A stretch of 5,337 nt of DNA, from positions 1-5,337 of the forward strand of contig VAZH01000404.1 of assembly GCA_005884465.1 (NCBI GenBank), read 5' to 3'. The DNA is from Alphaproteobacteria bacterium. Its GTDB lineage: Bacteria; Pseudomonadota; Alphaproteobacteria; Rhizobiales; Xanthobacteraceae. The notes under the pieces are model-generated. The model had not been told where the DNA came from. It was given only the letters and a program-made list of their open reading frames with translations, and made no database searches. Of the stretch, positions 1 through 5,337 are shown piece by piece (position 1 is the first letter of the stretch; each line of letters starts with the position of its first letter). The translations under genes and the position numbers were made by a program.

Positions 1-1112
1 ATGAACAGGACGGTGCACAGCGCCGGTTCGCAGTTCTCCTGGATCCGCTCGACCGAGTGCTTGAGATCGGCCGGCATCTCTTTCTCGACGGGTTTGAGTG
101 CTTCGTCGAGCTCATAGTAAGCCGCATGCTCACCGGTCGTCGAGACCATCAGCATGGTCATGCCGGGACGTGACTTCTTCGGGTCGAACGGACCGAGCAC
201 CGAGAGTGGATCGGATATTTTGGTTCCGCCCCAGCCGGTGCCGGGCTCGGCCACCTGGAAATAGCGGCCGGGCGTCGACCGCCGCCCTTTCATCTTGATT
301 CCGGTGTCGGGAATATCGAGCAGCTTGCCGGCCTGATGTTCCGAGAGAACGCCGGTGATGTGGTCATCCACCACAACGACTTCGTCGACCTTGCCGTGCC
401 ATTGTTTTGCAAACATGCCGATCGTCGCCGAGCCGCAGCCGACCCGCATGCGCTCCTCGGGGACACCGTTCACGATCGGTGGATATCCGGCCTGCACCAC
501 CACCGTTGCACCGCCATCGATCGTCAACTCGACCGGCTTGCAGTTGCTCAAATCCATCAGCGTGTCGCAGGTGACACGGCCCTCTTTCTTGGAGCCGCCG
601 GTGAGATGATGCACGCCGCCCAGCGACAGCATCTGCGAGCCATATTCGCTGGTGGTGACGTGACCCACGGCCTCGCCCTGCGCCCGCACCGTCGCCGTCT
701 CCGGACCGAGATATCGATCGGTGTCGATCTTCACCTTGACGCCGCAGTAACTGAAGATGCCTTCGGTCACCACGGTGACCATATCGATGCCGTCGATCTC
801 GGAGGAGACGATGAAGGGCGCCGGCTTGTAATCGGGATAGGTGGTGCCGGCGCCGATCGCGGTCACGAAAACGCTGGGCTCGTGGACGATCTTGCCGTCC
901 CAGTCGCCGCCGGCCTGGAACGGCACCAGCCGTCCGCCATGGGATACCGTTCGCTGCAGGACGATATGCGGATCGACGCGCACCAGCTCGCCATTATGGT
1001 TGGCGTAACGATCGCAGGCGCCCGCCGCCCCCGGCTTGATATAGCACATCACAGGGCAAGCATCGCAGCGGATCTTGTCGTCGACCGGAGCGGTCGTGGT
1101 ATCAGTCAGCAT
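1..1112 (-). CDS. hnr: 6-hydroxynicotinate reductase, N-terminal 370 residues (cut by left window edge)
   Basis: Reading the minus strand from the ATG at 1112 gives an open frame of 370 codons to the window edge, beginning MLTDTTTAPVDDKIRCDACP. Residues C16, C19, C23 and C33 (CxxCxxxC plus a later Cys) look like a [4Fe-4S] ligand set; other cysteines are at 123, 182, 191, 226, 361 and 366. I recognise the sequence (for example GAGTTYPDYKPAPFIVSSE near 87-105, VGCGSATIGMFAKQWHG near 224-240) as the family annotated 6-hydroxynicotinate reductase, about 500 residues, so roughly a quarter is missing. The family enzyme (EC 1.3.7.1) reduces 6-hydroxynicotinate to 1,4,5,6-tetrahydro-6-oxonicotinate with reduced ferredoxin and is expected in the cytoplasm. 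The start is supported by GAGAG seven bases upstream and an in-frame stop further upstream; a GTG two codons earlier (1118) is a less likely alternative. Divergence from nicAB, which makes the presumed substrate, supports the call. The family is firm; the exact reaction is inferred. Confidence 0.85.
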   Translation of the reverse strand, partial: MLTDTTTAPVDDKIRCDACPVMCYIKPGAAGACDRYANHNGELVRVDPHIVLQRTVSHGGRLVPFQAGGDWDGKIVHEPSVFVTAIGAGTTYPDYKPAPFIVSSEIDGIDMVTVVTEGIFSYCGVKVKIDTDRYLGPETATVRAQGEAVGHVTTSEYGSQMLSLGGVHHLTGGSKKEGRVTCDTLMDLSNCKPVELTIDGGATVVVQAGYPPIVNGVPEERMRVGCGSATIGMFAKQWHGKVDEVVVVDDHITGVLSEHQAGKLLDIPDTGIKMKGRRSTPGRYFQVAEPGTGWGGTKISDPLSVLGPFDPKKSRPGMTMLMVSTTGEHAAYYELDEALKPVEKEMPADLKHSVERIQENCEPALCTVLF

Positions 1113-1119
1113 GAACACG

Positions 1120-1124
1120 CTCTC
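1120..1124 (-). promoter_or_regulatory. Ribosome binding site of hnr
   Basis: Minus-strand GAGAG ends seven bases before the ATG at 1112. It is a moderate Shine-Dalgarno match and favours this ATG over the nearby in-frame GTG at 1118, which would leave only one base of spacing. Confidence 0.45.
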
Positions 1125-1150
1125 AAAGCCAGCGTCAGACTGTCGGATAA

Positions 1151-1160
1151 ACCAATTGGT
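1151..1160. repeat. Perfect 10-bp palindrome ACCAATTGGT upstream of hnr
   Basis: ACCAATTGGT reads identically on both strands and lies 38-48 bases before the hnr ATG. The core differs from the GTTTGTAT-type operators. It could bind another regulator or be chance; there is no second copy in the control region. Confidence 0.25.
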
Positions 1161-1184
1161 AGCGACGTATCATCAACGCGAGTT

Positions 1185-1221
1185 CAGGCGGCCTTCACAA
1201 TATCGCATCTCTCGCCGCCTG
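1185..1221 (-). repeat. Inverted repeat (potential hairpin) in the hnr 5' leader
   Basis: The arms CAGGCGGC (1185-1192) and GCCGCCTG (1214-1221) are perfect 8-bp complements around a 21-nt loop. On the hnr transcript they would form a GC-rich stem starting roughly 15 nt after the predicted start and ending about 70 nt before the ATG. No U-run follows, so it is not an ordinary intrinsic terminator. Confidence 0.4.
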
Positions 1222-1228
1222 GCATTTT

Positions 1229-1242
1229 GTTCGTATACAAAC
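1229..1242 (-). promoter_or_regulatory. Palindromic operator 1, at the hnr start site
   Basis: Minus-strand GTTTGTATACGAAC is a 14-bp palindrome with one mismatched pair. It lies just downstream of the hnr -10 box, over the predicted start site, where a bound repressor would block transcription. It matches the palindrome in the nicAB promoter at 12 of 14 bases when each is read in the direction of its own gene. GntR-family (FCD type) regulators often bind TTGTATACAA-like sites, but MarR or other dimeric regulators are also possible. Confidence 0.6.
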
Positions 1243-1243
1243 G

Positions 1244-1272
1244 ATGTTGCGCGCGTGTCGAAAAACTGTCAA
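1244..1272 (-). promoter_or_regulatory. Candidate sigma-70-type promoter for hnr
   Basis: On the minus strand a perfect TTGACA (-35, positions 1272 to 1267) is followed after 17 bp by CAACAT (-10, 1249 to 1244, three of six consensus matches). Transcription would begin near 1237, inside the adjacent palindrome, giving an hnr leader of about 125 nt. The -35 box and spacing are good; the -10 box is weak, as often in alphaproteobacteria. Confidence 0.5.
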
Positions 1273-1331
1273 GCGTGTTTGGAAGCTAAAAAGCCCGCTG
1301 CCGAATAAAAGTTCAATTGCCTTGGGATCCT

Positions 1332-1341
1332 GTTTACAAAC
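1332..1341. promoter_or_regulatory. Degenerate third operator-like site
   Basis: GTTTACAAAC shares the TACAAAC half (1335-1341) with the plus-strand reading of operator 1. The matching left half of a full 14-bp site (1328-1334) is poor. Its centre lies about 50 bp from the nicAB palindrome and about 99 bp from the hnr palindrome, so it could be an auxiliary site or a chance match. Confidence 0.3.
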
Positions 1342-1371
1342 CGGGCGGATCGCTTCGCTTGGACGGCCGGC

Positions 1372-1399
1372 TTGCACGTTTGTATGCAAACGGTATCTT
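1372..1399 (+). promoter_or_regulatory. Candidate promoter for nicAB
   Basis: TTGCAC (1372-1377) and TATCTT (1394-1399) are separated by 16 bp, and that spacer is almost exactly filled by the palindrome. This would put the start near 1406. A competing reading uses TGGACG (1360-1365) and TATGCA (1383-1388), 17 bp apart, with a start near 1395; the palindrome then covers the -10 box. Neither pair is close to consensus, but both place the operator within the promoter. Confidence 0.4.
1377..1392 (+). promoter_or_regulatory. Palindromic operator 2, within the nicAB promoter
   Basis: CGTTTGTATGCAAACG is a 16-bp inverted repeat with a single mismatched pair near the centre. It sits in the spacer between the candidate -35 and -10 boxes, a classical repressor position. 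It shares the first nine bases, CGTTTGTAT, with operator 1 plus its flanking base in the opposite orientation, which argues that one dimeric regulator controls both transcripts. Confidence 0.6.
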
Positions 1400-1416
1400 C
1401 GCAAGGGTTTATCGCG

Positions 1417-1458
1417 ATGTTTTGCAGCGCAACCAGCGGGCCGGAACCATCCGCATGA
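1417..1458 (+). CDS. Possible 13-residue leader peptide overlapping the nicA start
   Basis: ATG at 1417 opens a 13-codon frame, MFCSATSGPEPSA, whose TGA (1456-1458) overlaps the nicA ATG (1455-1457) in the ATGA arrangement typical of translational coupling. AAGGG at 1403-1407 lies nine bases upstream and is a better Shine-Dalgarno match than nicA's own GGAA (1443-1446). Against it: if transcription starts near 1406, most of AAGGG is not in the mRNA; the alternative start near 1395 would include it. A frame this short can occur by chance, and no homolog is known to me. Confidence 0.25.
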   Translation: MFCSATSGPEPSA

Positions 1459-1937
1459 CGCAGACCCCGATCCGCCTGACGGTCAACGGCAGGATGCACG
1501 ATGTCAACGCCGACCCCGATACCGCGCTGCTTTACGTGTTGCGCAACGATCTCGAATTGAACGGACCGAAATACGGCTGCGGCCTCGGCGAATGCGGGGC
1601 CTGCGCGGTGCTGATCGACGGCGTCGCAGCACGTTCCTGCGTAATACCGATCAACGGCTGCGTCGACCGCGACATTGTGACGCTTGAGGGCCTCGGCTCG
1701 CGCGATCATCCCGACCCGGTGCAGGAGGCCTTCATCGCCGAACAGGCCGTGCAATGCGGCTACTGCCTCAACGGCATGATCATGAGCACCAAGGCGCTGC
1801 TGCTGCGTACCCCTCACCCCTCGGAGACCGAGCTGCTCGAAGCGCTGCGCTACAATTTGTGCCGATGCGGCGCACATATCGAGATCATGCGCGCGGCAAT
1901 GCGGGCGGCGGGTGCTCTCGCCGAGGCGCAAGATTGA
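1455..1937 (+). CDS. nicA: Nicotinate dehydrogenase, [2Fe-2S] small subunit
   Basis: The 160-residue product is a complete xanthine-dehydrogenase-family iron-sulfur subunit, close to the usual 150-170 residues. The N-terminal plant-ferredoxin-type cluster is held by C42, C47, C50 and C62 (GCGLGECGACAVLIDG). The C-terminal helical cluster uses C101, C104, C136 and C138 (QCGYCLNGM and LCRCGAH), and Q100 is the conserved residue that normally contacts the molybdopterin. No binding residue is missing. Its role is to pass electrons from the molybdenum site to the NicB hemes; it has no signal peptide and should be cytoplasmic. The frame stays open up to an ATG at 1317, but the 46 extra residues would cross the promoter and operator and are unlike the family, so 1455 (GGAA eight bases upstream) is preferred. 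The stop overlaps the nicB ATG by one base. The nicotinate substrate is inferred from the NicB fusion architecture and the hnr neighbour; isoquinoline or aldehyde oxidoreductase subunits look similar. Confidence 0.88.
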   Translation: MTQTPIRLTVNGRMHDVNADPDTALLYVLRNDLELNGPKYGCGLGECGACAVLIDGVAARSCVIPINGCVDRDIVTLEGLGSRDHPDPVQEAFIAEQAVQCGYCLNGMIMSTKALLLRTPHPSETELLEALRYNLCRCGAHIEIMRAAMRAAGALAEAQD

Positions 1938-4900
1938 TGGCGCCAGGGCCTGCGGACAATCGTGAGCTTCGGCCCGGATCGCTCTCGGTGGTTCGTCCGG
2001 CTGCTTCCGGCGGGAAAGGTGCATTCGAAACTTTCGTGAAAATAACGGCCGACGGTTCGGTCACTGCGTTCAACGGTCATGTCGATCTCGGCACCGGCAT
2101 TCGCACCGCACTGGGACAGATCGTCGCCGAAGAACTCGACGTGTCCTTTGCGCGCGTCATCGTCGTGTTGGGCGATACCTCGCGCGTTCCCAATCAAGGC
2201 GCGACCATCGCCAGCGAAACCATCCAGATCACGGCGGTGCCCTTGCGCAAAGCTGCGGCGCAGGCGCGGCATTTTCTGATCGCGCGCGCGGCGGAACGGC
2301 TCGAGCTTCCCATCGAAGATCTTGCGATCGAAGACGGCCTGATCCGCGGGAAGGACAACCGCAGCGTCAGCTATGGTGAATTGATTGCCGGCGAGACCAT
2401 CCGGCTTGAATTGGCCGACGACGTTCCGGTGAAAGCGGTTAACGCCTACACCATCGTCGGGCATTCGGTACCGCGCATTGATCTGCCGGCGAAGGCGACC
2501 GGCGAAACCGTCTATGTTCATGACGTGCGCGTGCCCGGCATGGGGCACGGCCGCGTCGTGCGTCCGCCCTACGCCGGCGTCGATGCAGGCGCCTTCGTCG
2601 GCAACAGTTTGATCGCGGTCGATGAGTCTTCGGTGCGCGATATTCCGGGGCTGGTCGCGGTCGTCAGGATCGGTGATTTCGTCGGCGTCATTGCCGAGCG
2701 CGAGGAGAATGCGGTCAAGGCGGCGGCGCAGCTCAAGGTGAGCTGGAAGCCGACGCCGACGCTGCCGGACTTGAAGGACATCGAAACGGCGCTGCGCGCC
2801 AATCCGTCGACGCCGCGGACCCTGATCGACAAAGGCGACGTCGATGCGGCGATCGCCGCCGCCGCAAAGCCGATGCATCGGGCGTATGTCTGGCCCTACC
2901 AGATGCACGGTTCGATCGGCCCGTCCTGTGCCGTCGCCGACTATCAAGAGGGTCACGTCCGGGTGTGGTCCGGCACGCAAAATCCTCACATTTTGCGCGC
3001 CGACCTCGCGCTATTGCTGCGGCGTCCGGAGACAGACATCGACGTGATCCGGATGGAGGCCGCCGGCTGCTACGGCCGCAACTGCGCCGACGATGTTTCG
3101 GCCGACGCGGTTCTGCTGTCGCGCGCGGCCGGCCGTCCGGTCCGCGTGCAATTGACGCGCGAGCAGGAGCACGCCTGGGAGCCAAAGGGCGCCGCCCAAC
3201 TGATGAACGTCAAGGGCGGACTGCGCGCCGACGGCAGCGTCGCTGGATATGATTTTGCGACACGCTATCCCTCCAACGGCGCCCCTACCCTGGCGCTGCT
3301 GCTTACCGGAACGATTGCGCCGGCGCCTGATGTGTTCGAGATGGGCGACCGCACCGCGATCCCACCTTACGATTACGAAAACATGCGCGTGGTTGCGCAT
3401 GACATGCCGCCGATCGTGCGCGCATCGTGGTTTCGTGGCGTCTCGGCGCTGCCCAATACGTTCGCGCACGAATCCTATATCGACGAACTGGCTGCCGAAG
3501 CCGGCGTCGACCCGATCCAGTATCGCCTGCGCAATCTCAAAGATCCGCGCGCGATCGATCTGGTGGAGGCCGTCGCCGAGCGTGCCGGCTGGACCTCTCG
3601 CCCGGTCTGGAAAGAGCCGGTCGCCGAAGGCGACATCGTGCGCGGGCGCGGCTTTGCCTACGCGCGTTATGTCCACAGTCAGTTTCCGGGCTACGGCGCG
3701 GCGTGGTCGGCCTGGATCGCCGACGTCGCCGTCAACAAGGCGACTGGCGATGTCAGCGTGACCCGCGTCGTTGCCGGCCAGGATTCCGGCCTGATGATCA
3801 ATCCGGACGGCGTCCGTCACCAGATCCATGGCAACGTCATCCAGTCCACCAGCCGCGCACTGATGGAAGAGGTTTCGTTCGACCGCAATTCGGTGACGAG
3901 CCGCGAATGGGGCGCCTACCCCATCATCACCTTTCCGGACATTCCAAAGATCGACGTCTTGATGCTGCCGCGTCAGGATCAGCCGCCGCTCGGCGTCGGT
4001 GAGTCCGCATCCGTTCCGAGCGCCGCCGCGATCGCCAACGCGATCTTCGACGCGACCGGTGTGCGTTTTCGCGAATTGCCGTTCACGCCGGAGCGAATCC
4101 TCAGGGGATTGCGCGCCGAACAGGATGCGGCGCAAGACGCATTGCCCTTAGCGGCACCGAAGCCCCCGGGCCCGACCGACAAATGGAAAAATCCGTTTGC
4201 TGGACGGCGCGGTGCGCTGGCAACGGTCGCAGCATTATGCGCCGCGGTGGCCGGCATCGGAGCCGCTGCGCTGCCGTGGCGCTCGATCGCGCCGATCGCG
4301 CGGCCGGATGCGTCGGTGTATTCGGCCGCCACCATCGCCCGCGGCCGGCAGCTTGCCGCGCTCGGCGACTGCGCCGTCTGTCACACCGAGGCCAATGGTG
4401 CTCTCAACGCGGGCGGCCGAGCTCTCGAGACACCGTTCGGGATCATCTACAGCACCAACATCACGCCCGATCTCGAGACCGGGATCGGCGCCTGGTCCTA
4501 CCCCGCCTTCGAGCGCGCCATGCGTGAGGGCATCCATCGCGACGGAAGACATCTCTATCCGGCGTTTCCCTACACGCATTTCGCCAAGGCAACCGACGCC
4601 GACCTGCAGGCGCTCTATGCTTATCTGATGGCGCAGGCGCCGGCGCGCGCCGACACTCCAAAAAACGCGCTGGCGTTTCCCTTCAACTGGCGTCCACTGA
4701 TGGCGGGATGGAACGCGCTGTTTAACCAACAAGGCGTGTTCGAGGCTGACGCAACGAAGTCGGCGATGTGGAATCGCGGCGCCTATCTGGTCGAGGGTCT
4801 TGGCCATTGCGGCGCTTGTCATTCGCCGCGCAACGCGCTCGGTGCAGAGAAGGCAAAAGCCCATCTGGCGGGTGGTTTTGCGGAAGGCTGGGAGGCCCCG

Positions 4901-5337
4901 CCGCTGACCTCGCTGTCGCATGCACCGATCCCCTGGAGCGAGGATGAGCTGTACGCCTATTTGCGGACAGGCGAATCCCGCTTTCACGGCGTCGCCGCGG
5001 GTCCGATGGCGCCGGTGGTGAAAGAGCTCGCCGGCTTGCCCGACCTGGACATTCGCGCCATGGCGATCTATCTCGGCTCGTTCAACGACAGCGCGATCAA
5101 TGAACCGGCGCAAGCCGCGCTCGCCGCCAAACTTGAAACCTTGACCAGCACAAGAAGCGCGTCAGCCTCCCCCGTCGGCGCGCGCATCTATCAGGGCGCC
5201 TGCGCGGTTTGCCATGCGGTCGGTGGCGCGCCGTTATTCGGCAGCCGACCGTCGCTAGCGCTGAACAGCAATTTGCATAGTGCCGTGCCGGACAATCTGA
5301 TCCAGGTGATTCTGCACGGCATTGCTTCCCCGGTATC
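1937..5337 (+). CDS. nicB: Nicotinate dehydrogenase subunit B: molybdopterin domain plus triheme cytochrome c (cut by right window edge)
   Basis: From the ATG overlapping the nicA stop, the frame is open for 1133 codons to the edge; P. putida NicB is near 1190 residues, so little is missing. Residues 1-740 form the molybdopterin part: GHVDLGTGIRTALGQIVAEEL (from 47), a hammerhead-like stretch (175-211), HGSIGPSCAVADY (324-336), GCYGRN (377-382), RASWFRG (495-501) and GVGESA (686-691), where E689 is the expected catalytic glutamate. A proline-rich linker and one hydrophobic helix (about 759-781, preceded by RR) follow. Then come three CxxCH heme sites at 812-816, 958-962 and 1089-1093. M1024 (GPMAPVV) fits as heme-2 ligand; heme 1 has YPAFPY (874-879) where methionine is usual. 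There is no N-terminal signal peptide, so the helix should place the cytochromes in the periplasm and the molybdenum domain in the cytoplasm. With NicA it would hydroxylate nicotinate to 6-hydroxynicotinate (EC 1.17.2.1), feeding electrons to respiration. Substrate is inferred. Confidence 0.87.
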   Translation, partial: MAPGPADNRELRPGSLSVVRPAASGGKGAFETFVKITADGSVTAFNGHVDLGTGIRTALGQIVAEELDVSFARVIVVLGDTSRVPNQGATIASETIQITAVPLRKAAAQARHFLIARAAERLELPIEDLAIEDGLIRGKDNRSVSYGELIAGETIRLELADDVPVKAVNAYTIVGHSVPRIDLPAKATGETVYVHDVRVPGMGHGRVVRPPYAGVDAGAFVGNSLIAVDESSVRDIPGLVAVVRIGDFVGVIAEREENAVKAAAQLKVSWKPTPTLPDLKDIETALRANPSTPRTLIDKGDVDAAIAAAAKPMHRAYVWPYQMHGSIGPSCAVADYQEGHVRVWSGTQNPHILRADLALLLRRPETDIDVIRMEAAGCYGRNCADDVSADAVLLSRAAGRPVRVQLTREQEHAWEPKGAAQLMNVKGGLRADGSVAGYDFATRYPSNGAPTLALLLTGTIAPAPDVFEMGDRTAIPPYDYENMRVVAHDMPPIVRASWFRGVSALPNTFAHESYIDELAAEAGVDPIQYRLRNLKDPRAIDLVEAVAERAGWTSRPVWKEPVAEGDIVRGRGFAYARYVHSQFPGYGAAWSAWIADVAVNKATGDVSVTRVVAGQDSGLMINPDGVRHQIHGNVIQSTSRALMEEVSFDRNSVTSREWGAYPIITFPDIPKIDVLMLPRQDQPPLGVGESASVPSAAAIANAIFDATGVRFRELPFTPERILRGLRAEQDAAQDALPLAAPKPPGPTDKWKNPFAGRRGALATVAALCAAVAGIGAAALPWRSIAPIARPDASVYSAATIARGRQLAALGDCAVCHTEANGALNAGGRALETPFGIIYSTNITPDLETGIGAWSYPAFERAMREGIHRDGRHLYPAFPYTHFAKATDADLQALYAYLMAQAPARADTPKNALAFPFNWRPLMAGWNALFNQQGVFEADATKSAMWNRGAYLVEGLGHCGACHSPRNALGAEKAKAHLAGGFAEGWEAPPLTSLSHAPIPWSEDELYAYLRTGESRFHGVAAGPMAPVVKELAGLPDLDIRAMAIYLGSFNDSAINEPAQAALAAKLETLTSTRSASASPVGARIYQGACAVCHAVGGAPLFGSRPSLALNSNLHSAVPDNLIQVILHGIASPV
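4211..4279 (+). other. Membrane helix linking the molybdenum and cytochrome parts of NicB
   Basis: These codons give GALATVAALCAAVAGIGAAALPW (about residues 759-781 of NicB), an uncharged alanine-rich stretch of some 20 residues preceded by GRR and followed by R. The positive-inside rule places the N-terminal side in the cytoplasm and the heme domains outside. It is the only clear membrane segment in the protein and must act as the export signal for the cytochrome part. Confidence 0.7.
4370..4384 (+). other. Heme-binding motif 1 (CAVCH) of NicB
   Basis: In-frame codons for C812-A-V-C815-H816 form a c-type heme attachment site within a cytochrome domain of the alcohol/gluconate dehydrogenase type (RGRQLAALGDCAVCH). 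Confidence 0.9.
4808..4822 (+). other. Heme-binding motif 2 (CGACH) of NicB
   Basis: In-frame codons for C958-G-A-C961-H962, within RGAYLVEGLGHCGACHSPRN, mark the second cytochrome domain; M1024 is a plausible distal ligand. Confidence 0.9.
5201..5215 (+). other. Heme-binding motif 3 (CAVCH) of NicB
   Basis: In-frame codons for C1089-A-V-C1092-H1093, within ARIYQGACAVCHAVGG, mark the third cytochrome domain. Its distal ligand would lie beyond the right edge. Confidence 0.9.

Larger units (their letters stand above)
1113..1454. promoter_or_regulatory. Divergent hnr / nicAB control region (342 bp, no long gene)
   Basis: This gene-free stretch lies between two head-to-head genes and is visibly richer in A and T (about 1220-1345) than the coding DNA. 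It contains a candidate promoter for each direction, two near-identical 14-bp palindromes each overlapping one of them, a degenerate third copy, an 8-bp inverted repeat in the hnr leader and a perfect 10-bp palindrome near the hnr start. The open frames crossing it show no recognisable protein and would run through the promoter elements. No tRNA, riboswitch or intrinsic terminator was recognised here. Confidence 0.8.

Noticed and set aside
1184..1225. 13-codon minus-strand upstream frame (MPGGERCDIVKAA) in the hnr leader
   Set aside because: No Shine-Dalgarno precedes it and it does not reach the hnr start; likely chance.
336..1289. 317-codon plus-strand open frame
   Set aside because: It lies antisense to the recognisable hnr gene, has a His/Arg/Asp-rich composition typical of a shadow frame, and resembles no known protein.
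1317..1454. 46-residue N-terminal extension of NicA from an upstream in-frame ATG
   Set aside because: The extension would overlap the palindrome and promoter elements and is not typical of the family; the subunit is full length from 1455.
1269..2024. 251-codon minus-strand open frame across nicA
   Set aside because: It is antisense to nicA, whose cluster ligands are intact, and runs through the nicAB promoter; high GC content makes such frames common.
3011..4135. 374-codon minus-strand open frame inside nicB
   Set aside because: It is antisense to conserved molybdopterin-domain sequence and has no recognisable motif.
4235..5113. 292-codon minus-strand open frame inside nicB
   Set aside because: It is antisense to the cytochrome domains containing two CxxCH sites; no independent support.
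1..5337. CRISPR array, insertion sequence, tRNA or rRNA
   Set aside because: No direct-repeat array, transposase motif, terminal inverted repeats or cloverleaf was seen on either strand.

Overview
The window reads as part of a nicotinate (vitamin B3) catabolism locus from a GC-rich alphaproteobacterium, most likely Bradyrhizobium, Rhodopseudomonas or a relative. The placement rests on base composition, on my memory of how closely the left-hand protein resembles Bradyrhizobium-type sequences, and on the known use of this pathway by Azorhizobium. No database search was run.

Layout: (1) Positions 1-1112, minus strand: the first 370 residues of a 6-hydroxynicotinate reductase (Hnr type), cut off by the left edge. 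(2) Positions 1113-1454: a 342-bp divergent control region. It holds a candidate promoter on each strand, each overlapping a near-identical 14-bp palindrome (GTTTGTATACGAAC towards hnr, GTTTGTATGCAAAC towards nicA). It also holds a weaker third site between them, a GC-rich inverted repeat in the hnr leader and a possible 13-codon leader peptide just before nicA. (3) Positions 1455-1937, plus strand: nicA, the [2Fe-2S] subunit of nicotinate dehydrogenase. (4) Position 1937 to the right edge, plus strand: nicB, a molybdopterin subunit fused through one membrane helix to at least three c-type cytochrome domains. It is cut off by the right edge probably within some tens of residues of its end. Its ATG shares one base with the nicA stop codon.

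Proposed joint role: NicAB would hydroxylate nicotinate at C6 using water and pass electrons through its iron-sulfur clusters and hemes to the respiratory chain. Hnr would then reduce 6-hydroxynicotinate to 1,4,5,6-tetrahydro-6-oxonicotinate, the route described for Azorhizobium and for the anaerobe Eubacterium barkeri, instead of the hydroxylating route (NicC) of Pseudomonas putida. The shared operators suggest one regulator, encoded outside the window, controlling both arms.

The individual genes belong to known families, and I see no clearly new system. The points most worth a second look are the operator architecture, the mix of a P. putida-type first step with an anaerobe-type second step, the missing heme-1 methionine in NicB, and the possible leader peptide coupled to nicA.
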